Part shown: one piece after another, positions 58,517-64,000 of the stretch | Position numbering within the stretch: the first letter of the stretch is position 1 | Layout of the letters: each line of letters starts with the position of its first letter | From: Cupriavidus neocaledonicus | GTDB lineage: Bacteria; Pseudomonadota; Gammaproteobacteria; Burkholderiales; Burkholderiaceae | Length of the DNA stretch: 64,000 nucleotides | Assembly: GCF_000372525.1 (NCBI RefSeq) | Contig: NZ_AQUR01000103.1 | Span: 186,001 to 250,000 of the forward strand | Reading direction: 5' to 3' | The notes under the pieces: model-generated | Database searches by the model: none | What the model saw: only the letters and a program-made list of their open reading frames with translations | What the model was told of the DNA's origin: nothing | Made by a program: the position numbers and the translations under genes

Positions 58517-60583
58517 TCAGGGATTCAGCGTCGACAGCGGCTGGCGTGCGCCGGTGATGGCCTTCAGCTCGTCGAGGGTCAGCACGCGCGTCCACATCGC
58601 CAGGTCGTTCAGGCCCATCACGCCCTTGAGCGCGCCCGGGTTGTTGCCGACGTAGTTGTGGGTGGCATCGTCGTTGACGCCCCAGCCGGTGCCGAGGCCG
58701 ACCAGCTTGGTCACGTCGGTATTGGCGATCGCCTTGTTCTCGGTCTTCTGCAGGCCCAGCACCGGGTCGACGACGTAGGCGCTGAAGCGCTTCGCCGCCG
58801 CGTCCACCGACAGCGCCAGGTAGGCCCACTGGTTGGCCGACACCTTCATGCCATTGATGTCGTCGCGCTTGCCGCTGCCGCTGCCCAGGTTGAAGCGGAT
58901 CTCGCAGCTCCCGAACAGGGCGATGGCGATGCCGGCATTGCCGCCCGAGATGTAATTCTTGTTCGACAGGATCGGCTCGCCGGTGCCGTTGCCCTGGGTG
59001 CAGTCGGTGCGGAACCAGAGGCCGATGGTGAACTGCGGGCTTTGCGCGATATCGGCCGCGTTGTGCTTGAGCTGGTAGCTGTCGATGCGCGAGTCCAGCT
59101 GCAGCGACTGCCGGCCGAAGTTGTCGGCGGCGAGCGTGCCGCCGTCAAGACTTGCCGCCCACGGGCCCAGCGTGGCCGCGTTCCTCGCGTCGGCGAACGG
59201 CTTGCTGTCCAGGCTGAAATACGACGCCAGGCCAGTGAGCAGCGACGGCATCAGCGTGACGGGTTTGACGTAGTGGATCTGCGCCAGGTACGACACCGGC
59301 ACGTCGTTGCGCACCAGCGTGTAGTTGAACTGGTACAGGCCAGTGGGCATGTCGAAGGCCTTGTCGGTGAAGGTCCGCACCTCGGGTCCCAGCGCGGCGA
59401 TCTGCACGCCGTCACGCAGCACGCGCGTGACGCCGTAAGCCGGGCTCGGGTTCTGCCAGGTCAGCGTGATGGCGTCGTTGTACTGGCTGATGCCGGCGCC
59501 GATGGCGCGCACGCCGGCGCTGGCGGTGGTCAGCGCGGAGCCGTCGAGGCGCATTGCCGCGGGGTCGGGCGCGACGCCGGCGTGGGCCAGCATGGTCGGC
59601 ACGATATCGGCCTCGGTCGGCAGCGCGGACAGGTCCGCCGGGGTGTCGGGGGCCGCGGCGCCGGGCCGGGCCAGCGCGCCGTTCAGCGTCTTGTTGGTGG
59701 CGAGGAAGGCTGTACGGTTTTCCACCGTCGGCACGGTGGTGGTGGCGCCGGTGGCATCCAGGCCGTGGCTGGTGGTGACCAGCACCAGCCAGTCCTCGCC
59801 TGGCTGCGCCTGGCGGCGCGCGGCCACGGCGGCCAGCAGTTCGCCCAGCGCCTGGTCGGTCTCGCCGAGCGCGGTGGCATAGGCGCCGTTGCCGAAGCCG
59901 CTGGCTTGCGCGGCCTGCGCCGGGGCGCTGTACTGCGCGAACACCACGCCATAGCCCGACTGCACCTGGCGCACGGCATTCTGGGTGACGCAGCGGTCGA
60001 CGCCCGCGCAATCTACCAGCGTATCGAGCACGCCGGTTTCCTGGTCGGTCTTGAGCAGCACCGGCAGTACCGGCGCACTGACCACGGCGCCTTGCTGCCC
60101 GCCGGATTTGCCGGCTGCGCGCAGGTAGTGGAACACGGTCGGCGCGCGCAGCGCGGTGCTGCCGGTGTCGTCGTCGATGCCGTGGCGGTTGGCCCAGGCG
60201 CCGGTCAGCACCGTGGCCCAGCTGGGCGCGTCGAGCGTGGGCTGGGCGGTGATGGTGCCGGGCATGCCGCCGGTGGCGGTCGGCACCAGGTTCAGGCTGG
60301 CCAGGTTGGGCAGCTCGCGCCGCAATACCGCGCCTTGCACCTGCGCATACGTGGCGCCGTCGACGCCGACCAGCAGCACGCGCTGGCCACTGGCGCGCTC
60401 GGACTCCGGCGCGGGCTTGCTGGGGTTGGTATCGCTGGGCGTGCCGGACGGCGCGCTGTCATCGCCGCCGCAGCCGGCCAGCGTCGCGGCCAGCATGACC
60501 ATGACGGTGCCGGCCAGCGCACGGGCGCGCGCCGTCCCCGACAAGCAGCCCGCCAGCCAGCCCGGTGCAAGGTTCCCTGCCAT
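58517..60583 (-). CDS. Phosphatase/phosphodiesterase-like lipoprotein with LamG-type domain
   Basis: The 688-residue protein starts at an ATG behind AGGGGAA, has a long n-region and lipobox LAGC (about residue 38). The first ~400 residues resemble the alkaline phosphatase/type I phosphodiesterase fold: VLLVGVDGATYAQVQ (metal Asp), LDAPSWATVLTGAWANRHGI (nucleophile Thr/Ser region), WLVLVTTSHGLDATG (metal His) and a DIVPTMLAHAGV block. A C-terminal region from about 470 matches a concanavalin-like/LamG sandwich (FTIGLWFRTDCTQGNG, WAYLALSVDAAAKRF, MGLNDLAMWTRVLTLDEL). The combination suggests a surface-attached phosphohydrolase with a binding domain. It may act on products of the adjacent phospholipase C. 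Confidence 0.83.
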   Translation of the reverse strand: MAGNLAPGWLAGCLSGTARARALAGTVMVMLAATLAGCGGDDSAPSGTPSDTNPSKPAPESERASGQRVLLVGVDGATYAQVQGAVLRRELPNLASLNLVPTATGGMPGTITAQPTLDAPSWATVLTGAWANRHGIDDDTGSTALRAPTVFHYLRAAGKSGGQQGAVVSAPVLPVLLKTDQETGVLDTLVDCAGVDRCVTQNAVRQVQSGYGVVFAQYSAPAQAAQASGFGNGAYATALGETDQALGELLAAVAARRQAQPGEDWLVLVTTSHGLDATGATTTVPTVENRTAFLATNKTLNGALARPGAAAPDTPADLSALPTEADIVPTMLAHAGVAPDPAAMRLDGSALTTASAGVRAIGAGISQYNDAITLTWQNPSPAYGVTRVLRDGVQIAALGPEVRTFTDKAFDMPTGLYQFNYTLVRNDVPVSYLAQIHYVKPVTLMPSLLTGLASYFSLDSKPFADARNAATLGPWAASLDGGTLAADNFGRQSLQLDSRIDSYQLKHNAADIAQSPQFTIGLWFRTDCTQGNGTGEPILSNKNYISGGNAGIAIALFGSCEIRFNLGSGSGKRDDINGMKVSANQWAYLALSVDAAAKRFSAYVVDPVLGLQKTENKAIANTDVTKLVGLGTGWGVNDDATHNYVGNNPGALKGVMGLNDLAMWTRVLTLDELKAITGARQPLSTLNP

Positions 60584-60760
60584 CGTTCATTCCCCTGTTC
60601 GTCTGCGTTGTTGTGCGCCGGCGGCAATGGCCGCGCGGCGGATTGCGTGTGCCGCAATGCGCTCGCAGAGTAAGAAGCGGGGTTGTCACCGTGGTGACAG
60701 CGGAGCAAAGAATGCTGATGGGGCTATTCGGATTCTTGAGGCGGTGCCGGCCGCCGCAAG

Positions 60761-61486
60761 CTAGTTCTGCGGGGTGGCGCCGGCTTCGGCGCCGGCGCCC
60801 GCCTGCATCAACAGCACCGCGTCACGCTTGTCCAGCAGGTGCTGGCGCAGGATCGCGGCCATGCGCTTGCCGTCGCGGGCTTCCAGTGCCGCCAGCATCT
60901 CTTCATGGTCGTGGATGGCGCTGTCCCATTTGGGCTTGCGGTAGTTGGAGCGAAAGCGCAGCGCCTGCAGCCGCCGGTTCACCGACAGGTAAGTCTGGCG
61001 CAGCGCCGCGTTGCGGGCCGCCAGGTTGATGCGGTCGTGGATCTGGTGGTTCAGGCGGTAATAGCCGGGCAGGTCTTCGTGGGCGCGGCAGGCCAGCATG
61101 GCGTAGTGCAGGGCCTTGAGCTCGGCCAGCTCCACCGCGGTGATGCGCTCGCAAGCCAGTTCGCCGGAAAACGCTTCCAGGTTGCTCAACAGCTCGAAGG
61201 TATCGCGGATTTCCGTCGCGGACAGCCGCGCCACGCTGGCGCCGCGGTTGGGCGAGATCTCGATCAGTCCTTCCGCTGCCAGCACCTTCAGCGCTTCGCG
61301 CAGCGGCGTGCGCGAGATGCCCAGGGTCTCGGACAACTCGCGTTCGTTGAGCTTTCGGCCCGGCTCCAGCGCGCCCTCGATGATCAGCGTGCGCAGGTGG
61401 CTGACCACGGTGTCGTGCAGGCGCTGGCGTTCGACCGGGGGCAGTTCGCGCGGCAGATCTGGGTGGGAATTGGCTTGGATTTGCAT
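60761..61486 (-). CDS. GntR-family regulator (FadR/FCD type)
   Basis: The 241-residue protein has an N-terminal winged HTH (LHDTVVSHLRTLIIEGALEPGRKLNERELSETLGISRTPLREALKVLAAEGLI, about residues 24-78) and a C-terminal FCD helical domain with the metal-site-type residues in HYAMLACRAHEDLPGYYRLNHQIHDRI and RFRSNYRKPKWDSAIHDHEEMLAAL. Its ATG (61484-61486) lies inside one arm of an inverted repeat (TTGCATTCAA), so it is probably autoregulated and possibly leaderless. It is divergent from the aminotransferase gene, which is its likely target. Confidence 0.92.
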   Translation of the reverse strand: MQIQANSHPDLPRELPPVERQRLHDTVVSHLRTLIIEGALEPGRKLNERELSETLGISRTPLREALKVLAAEGLIEISPNRGASVARLSATEIRDTFELLSNLEAFSGELACERITAVELAELKALHYAMLACRAHEDLPGYYRLNHQIHDRINLAARNAALRQTYLSVNRRLQALRFRSNYRKPKWDSAIHDHEEMLAALEARDGKRMAAILRQHLLDKRDAVLLMQAGAGAEAGATPQN

Positions 61487-61517
61487 TCAATTTGTCCGAT
61501 GGACGATTTGAATGCAA
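61481..61517. promoter_or_regulatory. Inverted repeat at the gntR start, candidate operator
   Basis: TTGCATTCAA (61481-61490) and TTGAATGCAA (61508-61517) are exact reverse complements with a 17-bp spacer, overlapping the gntR start codon. The same ten bases recur at 61648-61657 before the aminotransferase. Confidence 0.72.
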
Positions 61518-61647
61518 TTTTAGCAGGCGCTTAACATGAACGCCAGGTCGCTCGTAAACCCTTATCCAGCCGAGATATCACGGGTAAACGCTACGGAAAA
61601 AGGTCGTAACAAGCCCTGTTTTTTTGCCGCTCCTTTGATAGAGTATT

Positions 61648-61657
61648 TTGCATTCAA
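61648..61657 (+). promoter_or_regulatory. Single operator half-site before the aminotransferase
   Basis: TTGCATTCAA identical to the gntR inverted-repeat arm, 20 bp before the aminotransferase ATG; flanking T and A extend it to a near-palindrome (TTTTGCATTCAAAA). Confidence 0.6.
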
Positions 61658-61677
61658 AACTCAAACGAAGGAGCTCC

Positions 61678-62898
61678 ATGCTGAACCTCAACTTTCACCC
61701 CGCCGGCCGCCATTTCCTGCAGATCCCGGGGCCGAGCCCCGTTCCGGACCGCATCCTGCGCGCCATCAGCTATCCGACCATCGACCATCGCGGCCCGGAA
61801 TTCGGTGCGCTGGGCCTGAAGGTGCTGGACGGGATCAAGAAGATCTTCAAGACCGAACACCCGGTGGTGATCTATCCGGCCTCGGGCACCGGCGCGTGGG
61901 AAGCCGCCTTGTCGAACACGCTGAGTCCCGGCGACACCGTGCTGATGTTCGAGACCGGCCACTTCGCCACGCTGTGGAAGAAGATGGCCGAGAACCTGGG
62001 CATCCGCCCTGAGTTCCTCGGCCTGCCGGGCGTCGAAGGCTGGCGCAACGGGGTGCAGGCCGACATGATCGAGGCCCGCCTGCGCGCCGATGCCACGCAT
62101 GCCATCAAGGCCATATGCGTGGTGCACAACGAAACCTCGACCGGCGTGACCTCCGACATCGCGGCGGTGCGCCGCGCCATCGATGCGGCCGGACACCCGG
62201 CGCTGCTGCTGGTCGACACCATCTCCGGGCTGGCCTCCGCCGACTACCGCCATGACGAGTGGGGCGTCGACGTGACCGTGTCGGGCTCGCAGAAGGGCCT
62301 GATGCTGCCGCCGGGCATCAGCTTCAACGCGGTGTCGCCCAGGGCGATCGAGGCCTCGCGTTCGGCCCGGCTGCCGCGCAGCTTCTGGGGCTGGAACGAG
62401 ATCATCGAGATGAACCGGACCGGCTACTGGCCCTACACCCCCAGCACCAACCTGCTGTACGGGCTGTCGGAAGCGCTCGACATGATCCTGGAGGAAGGGC
62501 TGGACAACGTCTTTGCCCGCCACCAGCGCCTGGCCGAGGCCTGCCGCCGCGCGGTCAGGGCCTGGGGCCTGGAGATCCAGTGCGCGGATCCCGCGGTGTA
62601 CAGCCCGGTGCTGACCGGCGTGATGATGCCCGACGGCGTCGATGCGGACGTGGTGCGCCGGCACATCTACGAGCGCTTCAACATGTCGCTGGGCGCCGGG
62701 CTGGGCAAGGTCAAGGGCCGCATGTTCCGCATCGGCCATCTGGGCGACTGCAACGACCTCACGCTGATGGCCACGCTGGCGGGCTGCGAGATGGGGCTGA
62801 AGATCTCCGGCGTGCCGGTTGCCGCCAGCGGCACCGTTGCCGCCATGGATTACCTCGCCGCGCATACCGTGCCGCTGTCGCTCCAGGCCGCCGCCTGA
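61678..62898 (+). CDS. Serine/alanine-glyoxylate-type aminotransferase
   Basis: PLP-dependent class V aminotransferase of the serine-glyoxylate/alanine-glyoxylate family. The ATG at 61678 follows AAGGAG and gives 406 residues. Features: FLQIPGPSPVPDRIL at the N-terminus, YPASGTGAWEAAL (phosphate-binding Gly/Thr), VVHNETSTGV, LLLVDTISGLASADY with the PLP-ring Asp, and SGSQKGLMLPPGI with the Schiff-base Lys. The C-terminal domain has GAGLGKVKGRMFRIGHLGD. Probably makes glycine from glyoxylate; the amino donor cannot be told. It is divergent from the GntR gene and followed by an MFS transporter. Confidence 0.92.
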   Translation: MLNLNFHPAGRHFLQIPGPSPVPDRILRAISYPTIDHRGPEFGALGLKVLDGIKKIFKTEHPVVIYPASGTGAWEAALSNTLSPGDTVLMFETGHFATLWKKMAENLGIRPEFLGLPGVEGWRNGVQADMIEARLRADATHAIKAICVVHNETSTGVTSDIAAVRRAIDAAGHPALLLVDTISGLASADYRHDEWGVDVTVSGSQKGLMLPPGISFNAVSPRAIEASRSARLPRSFWGWNEIIEMNRTGYWPYTPSTNLLYGLSEALDMILEEGLDNVFARHQRLAEACRRAVRAWGLEIQCADPAVYSPVLTGVMMPDGVDADVVRRHIYERFNMSLGAGLGKVKGRMFRIGHLGDCNDLTLMATLAGCEMGLKISGVPVAASGTVAAMDYLAAHTVPLSLQAAA

Positions 62899-62919
62899 CG
62901 CAGCTCTTTCCATCCGTCA

Positions 62920-62945
62920 CCGGGACGGGCGCATGCACGTCCCGG
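62920..62945 (+). terminator. Hairpin between aminotransferase and MFS gene
   Basis: CCGGGACG (62920-62927) pairs with CGTCCCGG (62938-62945). No T-run follows. A second short palindrome, CTGATCG-CAAC-CGATCAG, lies at 62953-62970 and could be an operator for the transporter. Confidence 0.45.
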
Positions 62946-63011
62946 CCGGAAACTGATCGCAACCGATCAGCGCAGCACTGCCGTACCCGACAAAAATACA
63001 GAGGAGACGCT

Positions 63012-64000
63012 GTGGATACGACCCTGCAGGCGGGAACAAGGATCAGGACGTTCGAGGATGCGACCTATCGCAAGGTGAGCTGGAGGCTGGTGCCATTCTT
63101 GATGGTGTGCTTCCTGATCGCCTATCTCGATCGTGTCAACGTGGGTTTTGCCAAGCTCCAGATGTCGCAGCAACTGGGCTTCAGCGAAACCGTCTATGGG
63201 CTGGGCGCCGGGATTTTCTTTATCGGCTACTTCCTGTTCGAAGTGCCGAGCAACCTGGCATTGCACAAGTTCGGCGCCAAGGTATGGATCGGCCGGATCA
63301 TGATCACGTGGGGGATACTGTCCGCGGGCTTTGCCTTCGTCGAGACGCCAGCCCAGTTCTACACGCTGCGATTCCTGCTGGGCCTGGCCGAGGCCGGCTT
63401 CACGCCCGGCATCGTGTATTACCTGTCGTGCTGGTATCCGTCGCACCGGCGCGCCAAGATCATGGCCATCTACTGCATGGGCTCGCCGCTGTCCGGCATC
63501 ATCGGCAATCCGCTGTCCGGCTTCCTGATGGGCAGCATGGCCGGGGTCGGGGGCTGGGGCGGCTGGCAATGGATGTTCATCATCGAGGCGGTGCCGGCAG
63601 TGCTGCTGGGTTGCTTCTGCTTCTACTACCTCGACAACTCCATCGCCAAGGCCAAGTGGCTGACCAGCGATGAAAAACAGGTGCTCGAACAGGCCAAGGC
63701 GGAGGACGTCAAGGCGGCGGACCCGCAGGCGCGCGTCGGCAAGGTGTTCACCGATCCGCGCGTCTGGCTGATCAGCCTGATCTGCTTCTGCTATGTCACG
63801 GGCCAGTACGGCATCACGCTGTGGCTGCCGACCTTCATCAAGTCGACTGGCGTTGCCGACCCGCTCCATATCGGCCTGCTGAGCGCGATCCCGTACATGG
63901 CCGCCATCGTCGCGATGTATTGCTTCGGCCGTAGCGCCGACAAGCACCGCGAACGGCGCTGGCACCTGATCATCCCTTGCATGATGGGCGCGATCGGCTT
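63012..64000 (+). CDS. MFS transporter, ACS-type (5' part)
   Basis: The frame starts at a GTG (63012) preceded by GAGGAGA and runs off the right edge after about 330 residues. The sequence after the cytoplasmic N-terminus has the anion:cation symporter-type first helix VPFLMVCFLIAYLDRVNVGFAKLQM, then GLGAGIFFIGYFLFEVPSNLAL, RFLLGLAEAGFTPGIVYYLSCWYP and further helices. Members of this group carry organic acids such as phthalate, glucarate or tartrate. Position after a glyoxylate aminotransferase and GntR regulator suggests a related carboxylate or amino acid substrate; that is inference. No ATG start of equal quality is seen. Confidence 0.88.
   Translation, partial: MDTTLQAGTRIRTFEDATYRKVSWRLVPFLMVCFLIAYLDRVNVGFAKLQMSQQLGFSETVYGLGAGIFFIGYFLFEVPSNLALHKFGAKVWIGRIMITWGILSAGFAFVETPAQFYTLRFLLGLAEAGFTPGIVYYLSCWYPSHRRAKIMAIYCMGSPLSGIIGNPLSGFLMGSMAGVGGWGGWQWMFIIEAVPAVLLGCFCFYYLDNSIAKAKWLTSDEKQVLEQAKAEDVKAADPQARVGKVFTDPRVWLISLICFCYVTGQYGITLWLPTFIKSTGVADPLHIGLLSAIPYMAAIVAMYCFGRSADKHRERRWHLIIPCMMGAIG

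Noticed and set aside
58382..60673. 763-codon plus-strand open frame
   Set aside because: Antisense to the phosphatase-like lipoprotein; Arg/Gly/His-rich with no recognisable domain.

Overview
The window looks like a high-GC beta-proteobacterial chromosome or chromid, most likely Burkholderiaceae and probably Cupriavidus. This genus call is inferred from the type VI secretion (T6SS) gene order, the Tat-exported phosphocholine-type phospholipase C, and general codon and GC character; no rRNA or other phylogenetic marker is present to confirm it.

Region 1 (1-33.4 kb) is most of a T6SS locus. A plus-strand run encodes TssC (3' end only), Hcp, TssE, TssF, TssG, ClpV and a VgrG. It is followed by an effector module in the same order as Vibrio cholerae vgrG-2/vasW/vasX/tsiV2: a DUF4123 chaperone, a VasX-like membrane-active effector and a membrane protein likely to be its immunity protein. 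TssA closes the run. A convergent minus-strand run encodes TagX (M15 peptidase), a PAAR tip protein, an unknown bitopic or polytopic protein, TssM, TagF and an OmpA-domain protein. A second VgrG module (25.5-33.4 kb) has a C-terminally extended VgrG, a Tle5-type phospholipase D effector and an exported Tli4-like immunity protein; its effector DNA is clearly less GC-rich than its surroundings. TssB, TssJ, TssK and TssL are not in the window and probably lie upstream.

Region 2 (34-48.9 kb) is ordinary metabolic and regulatory DNA: an old-yellow-enzyme reductase, a VOC protein, a NarL-type regulator overlapping a hybrid histidine kinase, a large lipoprotein, an AraC-like regulator, a Crp/Fnr-type regulator divergent from an acyl-CoA synthetase, an AGE-family epimerase, several small hypothetical proteins and two alpha/beta hydrolases.

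Region 3 (48.9-52.3 kb) is the least explained part. Two paralogous cassettes lie in tandem. Each contains a promoter with a palindrome in its spacer, a leader of exactly 192 nt with a terminator-like hairpin and a second palindrome, an exported protein made of 12-residue D-P-[YF]-T-[DE]-G-A-R repeats, a 33-residue membrane microprotein, and a TetR regulator. The same palindrome also sits in the promoter of the first TetR gene. This looks like an autoregulated, duplicated system of unknown function and is my main candidate for something undescribed.

Region 4 (52.3-64 kb) has a hydrolase / M14 peptidase / HAD phosphatase operon, a LysR regulator, a phospholipase C, a small lipoprotein, a phosphatase-LamG lipoprotein, and a GntR regulator divergent from a serine/alanine-glyoxylate-type aminotransferase. 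A TTGCATTCAA palindrome or half-site sits at both promoters of this divergent pair. An MFS transporter runs off the right edge. No tRNA, rRNA, insertion sequence or CRISPR array was seen.
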